From Pedobacter caeni (GTDB lineage Bacteria; Bacteroidota; Bacteroidia; Sphingobacteriales; Sphingobacteriaceae): 64,000 nt of DNA. Position numbers and translations under genes: made by a program. The notes under the pieces were generated by a model. It did no database searches. It was not told the origin of the DNA and saw only the letters and a list, made by a program, of their open reading frames with translations. Shown here piece by piece: positions 34,683 through 44,691 of the stretch. The stretch is taken from NCBI RefSeq assembly GCF_900129215.1, contig NZ_FQUQ01000001.1, positions 868,001-932,000 on the forward strand, in the 5' to 3' direction. Positions within the stretch are counted from its first letter, which is position 1. Every line of letters begins with the position of its first letter.

Positions 34683-35252
34683 ATGAGAAAGATCAGAATC
34701 TTCGAACACATCTCCCTTGATGGTGTTATCGAACACGATAAAAATTACACATACGGTGGATGGACCGCTCCCTATCGTACTCCCGCCGGGATGGCTATGC
34801 TTCTTGAAGCGTACAGTTCAGGATTTGACATGCTGCTTGGCCGCAAGACCTACGATGAATTTTTGGGATACTGGCCAAATGCAGGTGACTTTCCAATGGC
34901 CAACGCGATAAATGCCGCAACAAAGTACATCGCCACTCACAGGCCTGAGAGCCTTGAATGGGGACCAGTAAAGGATCTGGGTCTGGACATCATAGAAGGG
35001 ATTCGCAACCTCAAGTCGACAGAAGGCCCTGATCTTGTACTTTGTGGAAGTATATCACTCACCTCTGTATTGCTCGACGCCGGATTGATAGATGAGGTGA
35101 TCCTGATCGTATACCCCGTATTACTGGGCAAAGGCAAACGGCTTCTTTCAGACAGTTTTGATGCCCGGGAACTTGAATTTGTGAGCACCGCAGCCACACC
35201 AACAGGAGTTCTGCTCAATACTTACCGTCACCTGGGATCGCTTAAAGGTTGA
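34683..35252 (+). CDS. RibD C-terminal/dihydrofolate reductase-like family protein
   Basis: 189 residues, cytoplasmic. The fold is that of the RibD reductase domain/DHFR: MRKIRIFEHISLDGVIE at the start, MLLGRKTYDEFLGYWP near 57-72 and LVLCGSISLTSVLLDAGLIDEVILIVYPVLLGKGKRL near 116-152. These stand-alone proteins probably reduce a pterin- or flavin-like compound with NADPH, but their substrates are unknown, and they are not the trimethoprim target FolA. It is transcribed away from the beta-lactamase gene and ends at a hairpin terminator. Confidence 0.87.
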   Translation: MRKIRIFEHISLDGVIEHDKNYTYGGWTAPYRTPAGMAMLLEAYSSGFDMLLGRKTYDEFLGYWPNAGDFPMANAINAATKYIATHRPESLEWGPVKDLGLDIIEGIRNLKSTEGPDLVLCGSISLTSVLLDAGLIDEVILIVYPVLLGKGKRLLSDSFDARELEFVSTAATPTGVLLNTYRHLGSLKG

Positions 35253-35278
35253 TCTTCCGTTGCGGTAATGAATACATT

Positions 35279-35315
35279 AAACCATCCCATAATCAAATAC
35301 GGGATGGTTTTTGTA
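35279..35315 (+). terminator. Terminator after the DHFR-like gene
   Basis: Stem AAACCATCCC (35279-35288) with GGGATGGTTT (35301-35310), 12-nt loop and a following TTGTATTT. It lies between convergent genes and may also act, more weakly, for the PUL on the minus strand. Confidence 0.75.
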
Positions 35316-35316
35316 T

Positions 35317-37497
35317 TTAATGACCTTGCATCACTCCCTCTTTCCCTACCATTCGTTTAATAAGCCCATTCAGTTCTTTTTTCGTCAGCAGCTTCGGGGG
35401 ATCCAACTTAGGAGTCTTTACCCATTCATTTTCTGTTTTGAAATAATCTGGTTCGGCTGCATTTCCTGACTTCATCACCGCTAGCTGCCAGGCTATAAAC
35501 TGATCCCATCGCGACAAATAAATTGTGCTCAATACTCCTGCCCATTCTTTATGTGCGTAATCATGCAGTTCAGTTTTAGGATTATCATCCGGACCCCAGA
35601 ATATAATTTGTGTTCTGGCATTCCATAACGCATTCTCCTTATCTGATGGTGTACCACCAAAATCTACCGCCTGCTGCAGCCATCTGTTCACCGAAAAGTA
35701 TTTACTGGTACTTAAAAGTGAATCCTGTTGCAACATCATTTGTCTGAATTTTGCACTGCTGGATTTAAACATTTCCGCATTTTTAGCCTTTATAGACGTC
35801 ATCATCAGGGCATAAACCTCATCAGCCCTATTGGCCTGCAGCTGTCGTATAAAATCAACCCAATCCGTCTGATAGCTCTCCACATCTTCAAATTCTTTTC
35901 CTGCAGCAACAAACATCCTGACCGCATCTTCAAATCTGGCTACATCATAGTTTCTTTTCCTGGTTCCCCATGAGGAAACAGATTTAATGTCTATAGCTGG
36001 TCTTGCACAAAAAATGGATTCAGATGGCCCCTCCTGATTTACTTCAGGGCTGCTATATGCCGTTTCCAGCAACAAGGCCCAGGCCTGATCAATCTTCGGA
36101 TCAGATTTTCCATAACGATATTTCGTGTAACTGCCAATCCACTTTTTAAGGTTCACATGCTCCGCATGCCAGCCGAGCTCCAACATCATATCAAAAGCTA
36201 CAGGATTGTTGTATATTCCCTCAGGGATAATCCCTATGCCCTTCAAAAAGGATCCGTAAGCACTGCCTTTTGCACGGTATACCTCATCAGCAAAGCGTTG
36301 TAATTTGCCATAAATACCATTTTTCTCGCCGAAATTGCTCACATTACTCCATACAAAAGGTGTATTTTCATAGCCATGGCGCTTTTCCCAATTGTTGGTA
36401 TTCTCCCCAAACAGCTCAATAACCAGGGTCTTATCTTTATTCAATCCTTCCAGTAAAGCATTTGCCGGATTTTGCTGCCATCCCTGCAAAACCCAGGTAG
36501 AACCAGGGTAATTTTGCTGCATCAATTTCTGAATATGCTTTGCAGAAGCCCCAAGGTCTGCCCCTTTCGAAGTACCGCCTTCATGAAACGGATCTCCACC
36601 AAAGAAATGCAAATCCTCTCCGTACAGCTTCTTCATTTCCGAATAATAGGTATTGGCAACCTTGTCAAAGTAGGGGTCCTCAGGAATTAAAAAATCGGGG
36701 CGCTTAAAGCCTCCCGCCCATAACCCCTGATCAATTACTTTAATCGTTTGTTTATTTTTCAAAGTTGAAGGGATCATTCCGTAAAAACCATGCATTACCG
36801 GCTCAATACCAAGCTGTTTCATGCGTTTAATGATTTTTTGCTGCAACAGTACCTGCTGATCTATCGTCTGCTGACTAACCGGTCCGCCCCAGCCTTCCAG
36901 GTTCCCCATCAACCACCAGGCGCCAAAGGCAGGGCCTGCAATAAAACCCGCTATTTCCTGGTCAGTATAGCCCAGCTTGCGAAGGGTATTTTGCCAGACC
37001 CCTTCCATTCCCACTGGAGCTAACATCAGGTTTACCCCGTTTAAAGCCATCCAGTCTAACTCTCTTTCCCAATCTTTCCAGGTATAAAAACTCATGGAAT
37101 AGCTGATGGTGCAATAATTTAATGCGTACCTGTACTGATACGGAGAAACTATCCTGACTTTATTTTTTATTTCCGGAAGCCTGGCCGGCGCACTAAGGTT
37201 ATCGCCAAAATGCGACATGGTCCTATGGCAATAATATTTGAGATACCAGTTTAATCCTTCAGCAGCAGCACTTGCTGAACTGGCAGAAATCATCACCCTC
37301 CCTTTACCTGACGACAATTCAAAGACTTCATTTCCATCTGCATCCGGAATAACCTTAAAAACCAGATTCCCGGCCAACCATGGGAACCTTCTTGAGCTGA
37401 TGCGCTTCACCTCATCGTAAGGTTCGCTCCTGGCCGTCATGCCAATTAGCATTAGCAAAAACAACACCAAAACCCTGTGTATGAGTATCTTATTCAT
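35317..37497 (-). CDS. Alpha-N-acetylglucosaminidase, glycoside hydrolase family 89
   Basis: 726 residues with a signal peptide (to about 25, TARS). It follows the NAGLU layout: N-terminal domain, TIM barrel from about 115, helical C-terminal domain from about 470. Stretches such as NLMLAPVGMEGVWQ and GPAFGAWWLMGNLEGWGGP match human NAGLU closely. The two catalytic glutamates appear in DPFHEGG (equivalent of Glu316) and GIIPEGIYNN (equivalent of Glu446). It removes terminal alpha-linked GlcNAc, as in heparan sulfate or gastric-type O-glycans. Last gene of the PUL, 1 bp after the GH20-like gene. Confidence 0.93.
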   Translation of the reverse strand: MNKILIHRVLVLFLLMLIGMTARSEPYDEVKRISSRRFPWLAGNLVFKVIPDADGNEVFELSSGKGRVMISASSASAAAEGLNWYLKYYCHRTMSHFGDNLSAPARLPEIKNKVRIVSPYQYRYALNYCTISYSMSFYTWKDWERELDWMALNGVNLMLAPVGMEGVWQNTLRKLGYTDQEIAGFIAGPAFGAWWLMGNLEGWGGPVSQQTIDQQVLLQQKIIKRMKQLGIEPVMHGFYGMIPSTLKNKQTIKVIDQGLWAGGFKRPDFLIPEDPYFDKVANTYYSEMKKLYGEDLHFFGGDPFHEGGTSKGADLGASAKHIQKLMQQNYPGSTWVLQGWQQNPANALLEGLNKDKTLVIELFGENTNNWEKRHGYENTPFVWSNVSNFGEKNGIYGKLQRFADEVYRAKGSAYGSFLKGIGIIPEGIYNNPVAFDMMLELGWHAEHVNLKKWIGSYTKYRYGKSDPKIDQAWALLLETAYSSPEVNQEGPSESIFCARPAIDIKSVSSWGTRKRNYDVARFEDAVRMFVAAGKEFEDVESYQTDWVDFIRQLQANRADEVYALMMTSIKAKNAEMFKSSSAKFRQMMLQQDSLLSTSKYFSVNRWLQQAVDFGGTPSDKENALWNARTQIIFWGPDDNPKTELHDYAHKEWAGVLSTIYLSRWDQFIAWQLAVMKSGNAAEPDYFKTENEWVKTPKLDPPKLLTKKELNGLIKRMVGKEGVMQGH

Positions 37498-37498
37498 A

Positions 37499-38620
37499 TT
37501 AATTACTTTTTAATATTCTGATTTCGGCAAATAGTTTTTTAAATGTTTCTACCGTTCCATCCTTATCAGGCTGTTTGCCATGGTAAGCTAAGATAAAATC
37601 TTTTGAGTTTCCCCACATGGTATGAAACATTCCTTTCATTCGATTGGCTATCGTGGTTGAAAATGCTGCCCTGTTTCCGTTCTTTCTGATCGCCTTCACC
37701 ATTTCCAGCTGAGCAAGTGCCACATCTGCCTTATTGGATGGAGCAGCAAGTACATTAAAACCTTTAATTGCAAAATAAGCAGGTGTTGGCGCCGCATCTT
37801 CATACTTCCAGTCACAAATCATAATGTCCCTGGGAATCAAATCAATTGCCTTATGGGTATTGTTCATACTGGCCTGCCATGCCAATAAATTAGTGGTTTT
37901 ACCATCAATCAAACGATCGCTCCACATCCACATTTCACAGCCTTTCTTTTTCAGATGATCATGTAATGCAGTCACATAAGCTGCAAAAATTTCTGCTTTA
38001 TCAAGGCCTCCACAACGTGGACATTTCTCGTCTCCGATAATCCATACTTCATCCAGACCAACATGGAAAGCATCAGCCCCGCAAACCTCAATCAGCTCAT
38101 CAATTACCGGAAATATCACTTTAAATAAATCCGGATGTTTAGGGCATAAACTTTTAGAATAGAAATCAAACATCGTATTGACTGGTTTCCATGGTACCGG
38201 AGGATTCAATTGTGGTGATTCATCAAACTGAGGATAATTTTTCAGCAAGGGGAGAATCGTTATGTCTTCCGACTGATGCCCCAGAAGATTCATTTTCGGT
38301 ATAAACCGGATACCTGTTGCAGAACAGGCTTTCAGGATTTTTTGCAGGTTCTTTTTTGACAAAGCATTGTGCCCCCTCAGTTCCGGATGCGACTCAAACT
38401 GATATTTATAGTTCATGCGCAGCACCAGGGTATTCACCCCTTCTTTAGGTAAAACCTCAGTAATGAAATCACAAAACAAGGGCACATCCTGAGGATCAGG
38501 AGTAGACAACAATAAAGCACTCACAGGAAAACGTTCGCTTACAGGTCCGGTTTGTTGGGCAAATGATCCTTTAAGTCCTGCAGTAAGCAGAACCAACAGG
38601 AAAAGATATATTTTATTCAT
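37499..38620 (-). CDS. GH20-like glycosidase (beta-N-acetylhexosaminidase-type barrel)
   Basis: 373 residues: a signal peptide (to about 21, GSFAQ) and then only the TIM barrel of family 20, without the usual N-terminal GH20b domain and C-terminal extension. The catalytic Asp-Glu pair lies in FHVGLDEVWII near 190-200. A CPRC pair follows shortly (KCPRCGGLD), which might bind a metal or form a disulfide. Probable removal of a terminal beta-GlcNAc or beta-GalNAc; the compact form and changed loop make the exact substrate uncertain. It lies 1 bp before the GH89 gene, after an intra-operon terminator-like hairpin. Confidence 0.83.
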   Translation of the reverse strand: MNKIYLFLLVLLTAGLKGSFAQQTGPVSERFPVSALLLSTPDPQDVPLFCDFITEVLPKEGVNTLVLRMNYKYQFESHPELRGHNALSKKNLQKILKACSATGIRFIPKMNLLGHQSEDITILPLLKNYPQFDESPQLNPPVPWKPVNTMFDFYSKSLCPKHPDLFKVIFPVIDELIEVCGADAFHVGLDEVWIIGDEKCPRCGGLDKAEIFAAYVTALHDHLKKKGCEMWMWSDRLIDGKTTNLLAWQASMNNTHKAIDLIPRDIMICDWKYEDAAPTPAYFAIKGFNVLAAPSNKADVALAQLEMVKAIRKNGNRAAFSTTIANRMKGMFHTMWGNSKDFILAYHGKQPDKDGTVETFKKLFAEIRILKSN

Positions 38621-38637
38621 GATGATAGCCTTAAAAA

Positions 38638-38663
38638 AGGAGGTCTCTGAACAGAAACCTCCT
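38638..38663 (-). terminator. Intra-operon terminator/attenuator between lipoprotein and GH20 genes
   Basis: AGGAGGT (38638-38644) pairs with ACCTCCT (38657-38663); an inner TCTG/CAGA may add pairs. Read on the minus strand it is followed by TTTTTTAA, so it can end transcripts after the lipoprotein gene and lower expression of the two glycosidases. Confidence 0.6.
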
Positions 38664-38676
38664 GATGAACATTGAC

Positions 38677-39576
38677 TTAAAGTTTTTTTAATGTTTCCGA
38701 CATCTTCGCTACAAATCCGTAGTAACTGTAGTTATAAAACAAAACGAATGTATTCGTTGCGGGATCGAAGGTGCTGACAGTCCCCTCCCTGTTGGTTAAC
38801 AGATTTCCAGCATCTTCCAGGTGTCCGGATACCAATACCGTATGGTCTGCCGGATTCACTTTAAGTGTAAATTTATTGCTGCAACACCACGGTCCAAGAT
38901 TCGCAATCAGATTAACGTCATACGTGTGATTTGCGACCTTAGTGATTGTTTTCCTCACTTTCGTCGGATCTGTTCCATAATCATCTCCATTTCTCATTCC
39001 TCCAGCCGTATAGGTGCCACTTACGAAATCCGGAACAGTTAAACTAACCTGGTAATACGTTGTTTTAAACGCCGATTTTACCGGTAAATCCGGACTGACA
39101 CTTTTTATAGATATCGGAACCAAATACCTTTTTTCTTCCTTCAGCAATTTAGGATTAATCCCAAACTGCTGTATACTGCTGATCCGTTCGTTCTTTTTGA
39201 TCGTTGCTTTCATTGTCCCTTCCGTATAAGATCCGGCAGGAAGAAGTTCATATGCAGTTCTCCCGGCAGCAAGCTCCAGCACATTTAAGGAATCCAGTTT
39301 TTTGTGGTCAATACTAAACTCAACCTCAATATCCTGATTAGCAAGTTCTTTTCCTTCCAGATATGCACTATAAGGACGGTAATAAACCGTATCCTTCTGA
39401 CCTGGTTCTCTGCTCACTACTTCTACTGCATTAAAAGGGGTTCCTCTCGAAGATTGTGGCATATACAGCATTGGATCATTAGCGATACCCGGCAAATTGA
39501 TATCTTTCTGACATGCGCCGATGATCATAGCGGGCACAATAACTAATAAACTCAGTTTATAATTTCTACCTTTCAT
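38677..39576 (-). CDS. DUF1735-domain surface lipoprotein (SusE-position glycan-binding protein)
   Basis: 299 residues with a lipobox (MIIGACQKDINLPG, Cys22). The N-terminal part is the BT_3987-like DUF1735 domain (YRPYSAYLEGKELANQDIEVEFSID), the C-terminal part resembles DUF4361, giving a beta-sandwich surface protein. Such genes occupy the SusE/F position in PULs and are thought to bind or hold the glycan on the cell surface. It follows susD by 88 bp, a gap containing a long hairpin, and precedes the glycosidase genes. Confidence 0.85.
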   Translation of the reverse strand: MKGRNYKLSLLVIVPAMIIGACQKDINLPGIANDPMLYMPQSSRGTPFNAVEVVSREPGQKDTVYYRPYSAYLEGKELANQDIEVEFSIDHKKLDSLNVLELAAGRTAYELLPAGSYTEGTMKATIKKNERISSIQQFGINPKLLKEEKRYLVPISIKSVSPDLPVKSAFKTTYYQVSLTVPDFVSGTYTAGGMRNGDDYGTDPTKVRKTITKVANHTYDVNLIANLGPWCCSNKFTLKVNPADHTVLVSGHLEDAGNLLTNREGTVSTFDPATNTFVLFYNYSYYGFVAKMSETLKKL

Positions 39577-39591
39577 AGGATTATATTTTTT

Positions 39592-39647
39592 AAGCAGTCA
39601 TCTGCATGTTCATTGCTTTTTGCAAGCAGTATGCTGATGACCTGCTT
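39592..39647 (-). repeat. Intercistronic hairpin between susD and the DUF1735 gene
   Basis: 39592-39607 pairs with 39631-39647 with one bulge and one mismatch (AAGCAG-TCATC core). No U-tract follows on the minus strand, so it looks like an mRNA-stability or processing element protecting the susCD part of the transcript. Confidence 0.55.
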
Positions 39648-39664
39648 TATCTTTTAAAACTTAG

Positions 39665-41314
39665 TTAATAACCTGGATTCTGATTAAATCCCGAACCTGC
39701 TCCGCCCAGCTTATCTATTTCCGATTGGGGGATCGGCAGGAAATACTGTTTCCCTTTATCAAAGCTGCGCTTCTCAATGATTGGATACCGGTAAGTGGTA
39801 TCGTTGCCAGATACGCTGATCGAAACACCGCGTACGACTTTATTGTCTACCGTTTCAGCGATCTTCCACCTGCGCACATCCCAGAACCGCTGACCTTCGA
39901 ACGCCAATTCGATCCTTCTTTCATGCCTGATTTTTTCCCGCATCTCCTCCCTGCCTAATCCTGACGGCAAAGCTGGCATTCCTACTCTTGCACGTACCGC
40001 ATTTACGGCATTATAAACTTCCATATCGGGGCCAATCGCTTCATTGTACGCTTCAGCATAGTTGAGATAGACTTCTGCAGTTCGCATCAAAACCCATCGG
40101 CGTGGCGAATCCCCGGAAGCATTGATCAGGTTTACCGATTCAAGGACATATTTTCTCTGCCAGTAATTGGTTGCTGTTTTTCCGTTTTCAGGTGCATCAA
40201 TGCCCAAAGGATCAATCTTTCTGCCTTTCCAGATACTTCCAGGATACAGCACCGATTGATAAAAGCGTGGATCACGGCCTGCATAGGGATGGTTAGGGTC
40301 ATAGCCGGAACCCGATTCGGCCGGAAGTTTCCCTGTTGCCTGAAGCTCATAATCGTCTACCAGATCCTGAAGAACAGTAACTCTCGCATAACCAATGTAT
40401 CCTGTGGGATTCATTTCCCTGTCAATTCCTGCGTCGCCAAATGCCCCTGGTGCCGGACGGCCCCAAATCACCTCCTGATTGGTAAACTGGCTGAAAATTT
40501 CCGAATATTTAGGATGTAATACAAAACCTGCGGCCAGGGCAGCATCTAATGCTTTTTTATTGGCATCTGAGGCATCTTTCCATCTCGTACTGATGGCAGA
40601 AGGATTAAACAAAGGACTGGCATAGTACAATAGTACCCGGCCCCTCAGTGCCAATACAATCGTCCTGGAAGCCCTGCCAATTTCAGCTTGTCTGTCCGCA
40701 TAATTGGCCGGCAATAATGGCTCAGCCTCCGAAAGGTCCTTTAAAACGGCTGCAACAACTTCATCAACAGAGTTCCGTTTAAAGAAAATAGGATCATCGC
40801 CTAAAGGATTCTGAATCGATTCAAATAGTGGAACTCCTCCCCAGGTGCGAAGCAATTCAAAATAATAATAGGCCCTCATCGTCAGGACCTCTCCTCTTAA
40901 TCTCTTTTTACGATCAGGATAGTTATTATCCTCCGGTATTTTATCATAATTGGCCAATACAATATTGCAACGTCTGATCTGCGTAAAATAATCCTTCCAT
41001 CTTCCTCTTAACGGAAATGCTGAAGCGGTAAAGAACCCACTATTAAAATTGCCTGCGTCTGCCCCATCTGCAGTTATTGTTGCCTGATCCTGACTTTGAT
41101 CAGTTTCATCTGTTGCACTGGACATGGGCCAGAATGTTCTGAACATATTGGGTGTTGAATTGTAGATATTGTTTACAAACAACTCTGAATTTCCAATATC
41201 AGAAAATACTTCCTCTTCTGATATTTTAGCATTTGGCAAACGGTCCAGATAATCTTTTTTACAAGCCGCAAGCCCTATTACGACTAAAACGAGTAAAATA
41301 TATAGTTTTTTCAT
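39665..41314 (-). CDS. SusD/RagB outer-membrane lipoprotein
   Basis: 549 residues with a lipobox (GLAACKKDYLDRLPNAK, Cys18). The N-terminal SusD region includes YYYFELLRTWGGVPLFE near 150-166 and the C-terminal signature IRHERRIELAFEGQRFWDVRRWKIAE near 465-490, ending in GSGFNQNPGY. It binds the target glycan at the cell surface and forms the lid of the SusC transporter encoded 14 bp upstream. Its length and motifs are those of classical PUL SusD proteins. Confidence 0.95.
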   Translation of the reverse strand: MKKLYILLVLVVIGLAACKKDYLDRLPNAKISEEEVFSDIGNSELFVNNIYNSTPNMFRTFWPMSSATDETDQSQDQATITADGADAGNFNSGFFTASAFPLRGRWKDYFTQIRRCNIVLANYDKIPEDNNYPDRKKRLRGEVLTMRAYYYFELLRTWGGVPLFESIQNPLGDDPIFFKRNSVDEVVAAVLKDLSEAEPLLPANYADRQAEIGRASRTIVLALRGRVLLYYASPLFNPSAISTRWKDASDANKKALDAALAAGFVLHPKYSEIFSQFTNQEVIWGRPAPGAFGDAGIDREMNPTGYIGYARVTVLQDLVDDYELQATGKLPAESGSGYDPNHPYAGRDPRFYQSVLYPGSIWKGRKIDPLGIDAPENGKTATNYWQRKYVLESVNLINASGDSPRRWVLMRTAEVYLNYAEAYNEAIGPDMEVYNAVNAVRARVGMPALPSGLGREEMREKIRHERRIELAFEGQRFWDVRRWKIAETVDNKVVRGVSISVSGNDTTYRYPIIEKRSFDKGKQYFLPIPQSEIDKLGGAGSGFNQNPGY

Positions 41315-41328
41315 GGTCTTAATTTTAA

Positions 41329-44300
41329 TTAGAAGTTGACGGTTAGTCCCAGGTTGTAAATGCTCTGAATTGGGTAGGAAAGACCTGAAAACGATCCTCC
41401 TACATTAGATTCAGGATCAACATTGATATCCTTCAGGTGATCCCAGGAATAAAGATTCATCGCATTGACAAATATCCTGGCAGTCTTGGTGCCCACTTTT
41501 CGGGTCCAGGTAGAAGGCAGACGATAGCCAAGTTCCAGGTTTTTTATTTTCAGGTAATCCGTTTTTCGAAGCCAGAAAGTAGAATTGATGAAGTTGTTCC
41601 CATTCTTGCTCTCATTTCCGTGTAATACCGGAAACTTAGCGTTTAGAGGGTTTTCCGGTGTCCATCTTTCGAGGTGATGTGGTCTGATTCCATCGCGATA
41701 GGTGTAAACAATCTGGTCCGAATAGATTTGTCGGCCGCCCAATGCACCCTGTAGCAGTATACTCAGGTCAATTCCCTTATAGCTTAAGCCAAAAGAAGCT
41801 CCAAAAATCTGATTGGGCACATTGAGTGTAGGAATTGGAATTCTGTCCTCAGGGCCAATAGATCCATTTCCACTGATATCTCTGTATTTTAAATCGCCGG
41901 GAATTACAGTGGTGAAGCTCTGTATCGGGCTATTGTCAATTTCCCTCTGGTTCTGGAAGAAGCCCATCGATTCATAACCCAGAGAATATCCTACCGGCAA
42001 TCCAATCTGACTTTGCCATGGATACTGTAATTTAGGTTCATCAATTTCAAGGATTTTATTCTTCGTGAAGGTATAATTCAGGTTAGAGAACAGGTAGACC
42101 TCACCGATATTGGTATTCAGCTTCATTTCGACTTCAAATCCCCTGTTCAATACTGCCCCTTTATTTAAACTCAGTGCAGCATCAATTCCGAAATAATCGG
42201 GAATCAGGTTCGGCCCGGTCAGGATATCCTTCCTGTGTTCGCGGAACACATCTACCGTTAAGCGAATCTGGTCCTTTAAAAACCCTGCTTCCAATCCTAT
42301 GTTACTCTTGGTTGCTTTCTCCCAGGTGATATTTTTGTTTCCTACCCTGCTTTCCCAGTATCCGCCAACATTTGTTGGATTGTTGCCAAAGGTATAGCCT
42401 CCACCCCTGGCAAATTCGGAAACAAAGAGGTAACGGCCGTCACCAATATTATCATTTCCAACCAATCCATGCGAACCTCTTACTTTTAAATAGCTAAACA
42501 CCTTATTGTCTTTCATAAAAGGCTCAGCCGAAACGAGCCAACCGGCAGAAAGGGCCGGGAAAAATCCATATCTCTTTCCTTTAGGGAAGTTCTCCGATCC
42601 ATTGTAACCTGCATTAAATTCGAAAAAGTAACGCTGGTCATAATTGTACTTCAGCTGCCCCACCAGGCCTTGGTAAACCCTGGGCAGATCTCCGGTTATC
42701 GTCCGGTAATTCCGGTTAAACAAAGCCAATCCACTTACATTATGACGCTTAAAACTTCTATCGTACAACAATTTAACATCAAAGTAATTGTATCTGGTGG
42801 CATTAGTGGCACCATCCTGACTTAAGGATGTTTTCGCATAATGCTGCACGTAAATTGGTTTCCCTGTCGCTTCATCAATCCCTTTGTAGCGGTAAGATGC
42901 CGGCATTTGATATTGTGAAAAATCAATACTGCCAAAGGTTTCAAAAGAAAATAAACTTTTGATTTTTAGTCCGGGGGTAATGAAATCAAGTTTTCTCGTC
43001 GCCGCCACATTTCCAAAAGTGTTTGAAAAATTGGTATCAGAATATCCGTTCCGGGTGATGATGCCATAAGGGTTGATAAAATCCGCACGAAGGTTTCCCG
43101 AGGCCAGTGAACCATCTGGATTAAACACTGGCGTTAATGCATTGTGCATTTGGGAAAGCACCACAAAGAAATAGCCATTGTCATTCCGGTCGGCATGCGG
43201 CATGGTCCTGTTTTCCAATCTTGAAGCCAGATCCAGCTGCAAATCAGTATTTTTATCCAGTGTCACATCGATATTCGACCGGAAGTTGTACCGGTCATAT
43301 TTATACTTAACGCCGTAAATATTTTCGTCTGCAGCCTTAAAATTTGTTTCCTGTCTGAGGTATGATCCGGATACAAAATATTTCACAAATTTAGTACCGC
43401 CATTCACATTTAAATTCACTTGTCTTTGGGGCGTATATTCCCGGATCATTTCCTTATACCAATCTACGTCCGGGTATAAGTAAGGGCTGGTCTTGTCTTT
43501 AAACAATTGCAATTCCCGATCTGTATAAACGGCTGACAGACCATCATTTCTGGCACCTTCATTTCTCAACAGACCTGAGTTGTAACTGTCCAGAAACTTT
43601 GGAAAGCGCCCGGATTTCATCAATGCACTTTGCGCATTTACCTGTATTGTAGGCGATCCGTCTTCCCCTCTTTTTGTGGTGACCAAAATAACGCCATTGG
43701 CACCTTGTATGCCGTACAAAGAGGTCGAAGAAGCATCCTTCAGAATAGATATAGATTCAATTTCATTGGGATCAATATCTCCGAAATTCTGGTCCCCTCT
43801 GGGCAGTCCGTCAATAACGACCAATGGAGCTGTATTTCCGGTATAAGTGCTGATTCCTCTTATAAAAAGGGAAGAGGCGTCACTCCCTGGTCTTCCGGAG
43901 CGTTGTGCCGTAACCAAACCAGGGATACGGCCCGCCAGGGCATTACTGATGTTTGCCACTGGGCTTTGCTTCAGTTCTTTTGTTGATATACTTGATATCG
44001 CACCTGTAAGGCTGACTTTGGTTTGTTTCTGACCGTACCCAACCACTACAACTTCCGAAAGTCCGGAGGTTTCCTGTTCCAGGAACACATCAATCACCGG
44101 ACGACCGTCTATAGGGACTTCCAGTGTTTTGAAACCGATGCTGCTAAAAACAAGAATACCATCCTTAGGGCAAGTGATTTTAAAGCTTCCCGAAGCGTCG
44201 GTTACTACAGCTTTTGCCTTATCCGATTTCAAGCTTACCGTAACTCCAGGTAACAATCCACCTTTATCGGCAACGGTTCCCTTTACAGTGATTTCCTCCT

Positions 44301-44691
44301 GAACCTTTGACATCAATGAATTGATGGTGTTTTTGTTTTCTTTGATCAATACGATTTTGCCCTGAATCTTGTAAGTAAGCTTCTGATTGCTAAAACATAT
44401 TTTGAGCGCTTCTTCAACGCTCACTTCATTTACAGTTATAGATACACGGTTACTTTTTTCAATTAATCGCGTACTTGCCACAAAGTCATACCCACTTTGA
44501 AGCCGGATTTTTTCCAGGACTTCTACCAATGGGGCATTGTGCTCAGATAAAGATATTTTCTGCGCAAATGTGCTGGCACTGGCAGACAGGACAAAAAAAA
44601 GAAGAAGGGCAATAGTTATTTTCATAACCAATAGGAGTTTTTGGGGACGCCATTTCCCCGGTTTGCCTGGGTTAAAAGCAATTAAATTCAT
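41329..44691 (-). CDS. SusC-type TonB-dependent transducer/transporter with STN domain
   Basis: 1120 residues. A long N-terminus (PQKLLLVMKITIALLLFFV) carries the signal peptide, ending near ASTFAQ. Then follow an STN domain (about 46-116), a carboxypeptidase-regulatory-like domain (about 137-212), the plug with VVVGYGQKQTKVSLTGAISS (from about 217), and the barrel ending NLGLTVNF. The STN domain contacts the FecR anti-sigma protein encoded just upstream, so substrate import can switch on the FecI-type sigma factor. ATG 44625 is an internal alternative. A TAnnTTTG element on the opposite strand overlaps its start codon. Confidence 0.95.
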   Translation of the reverse strand: MNLIAFNPGKPGKWRPQKLLLVMKITIALLLFFVLSASASTFAQKISLSEHNAPLVEVLEKIRLQSGYDFVASTRLIEKSNRVSITVNEVSVEEALKICFSNQKLTYKIQGKIVLIKENKNTINSLMSKVQEEITVKGTVADKGGLLPGVTVSLKSDKAKAVVTDASGSFKITCPKDGILVFSSIGFKTLEVPIDGRPVIDVFLEQETSGLSEVVVVGYGQKQTKVSLTGAISSISTKELKQSPVANISNALAGRIPGLVTAQRSGRPGSDASSLFIRGISTYTGNTAPLVVIDGLPRGDQNFGDIDPNEIESISILKDASSTSLYGIQGANGVILVTTKRGEDGSPTIQVNAQSALMKSGRFPKFLDSYNSGLLRNEGARNDGLSAVYTDRELQLFKDKTSPYLYPDVDWYKEMIREYTPQRQVNLNVNGGTKFVKYFVSGSYLRQETNFKAADENIYGVKYKYDRYNFRSNIDVTLDKNTDLQLDLASRLENRTMPHADRNDNGYFFVVLSQMHNALTPVFNPDGSLASGNLRADFINPYGIITRNGYSDTNFSNTFGNVAATRKLDFITPGLKIKSLFSFETFGSIDFSQYQMPASYRYKGIDEATGKPIYVQHYAKTSLSQDGATNATRYNYFDVKLLYDRSFKRHNVSGLALFNRNYRTITGDLPRVYQGLVGQLKYNYDQRYFFEFNAGYNGSENFPKGKRYGFFPALSAGWLVSAEPFMKDNKVFSYLKVRGSHGLVGNDNIGDGRYLFVSEFARGGGYTFGNNPTNVGGYWESRVGNKNITWEKATKSNIGLEAGFLKDQIRLTVDVFREHRKDILTGPNLIPDYFGIDAALSLNKGAVLNRGFEVEMKLNTNIGEVYLFSNLNYTFTKNKILEIDEPKLQYPWQSQIGLPVGYSLGYESMGFFQNQREIDNSPIQSFTTVIPGDLKYRDISGNGSIGPEDRIPIPTLNVPNQIFGASFGLSYKGIDLSILLQGALGGRQIYSDQIVYTYRDGIRPHHLERWTPENPLNAKFPVLHGNESKNGNNFINSTFWLRKTDYLKIKNLELGYRLPSTWTRKVGTKTARIFVNAMNLYSWDHLKDINVDPESNVGGSFSGLSYPIQSIYNLGLTVNF

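Noticed and set aside
27507..35252. Genomic island integrated at tRNA-Lys
   Set aside because: The accessory-looking genes follow the tRNA, but no integrase, no mobility gene and no repeat of the tRNA 3' end was seen within the window; the scar at 30590 explains local mosaicism without site-specific integration.
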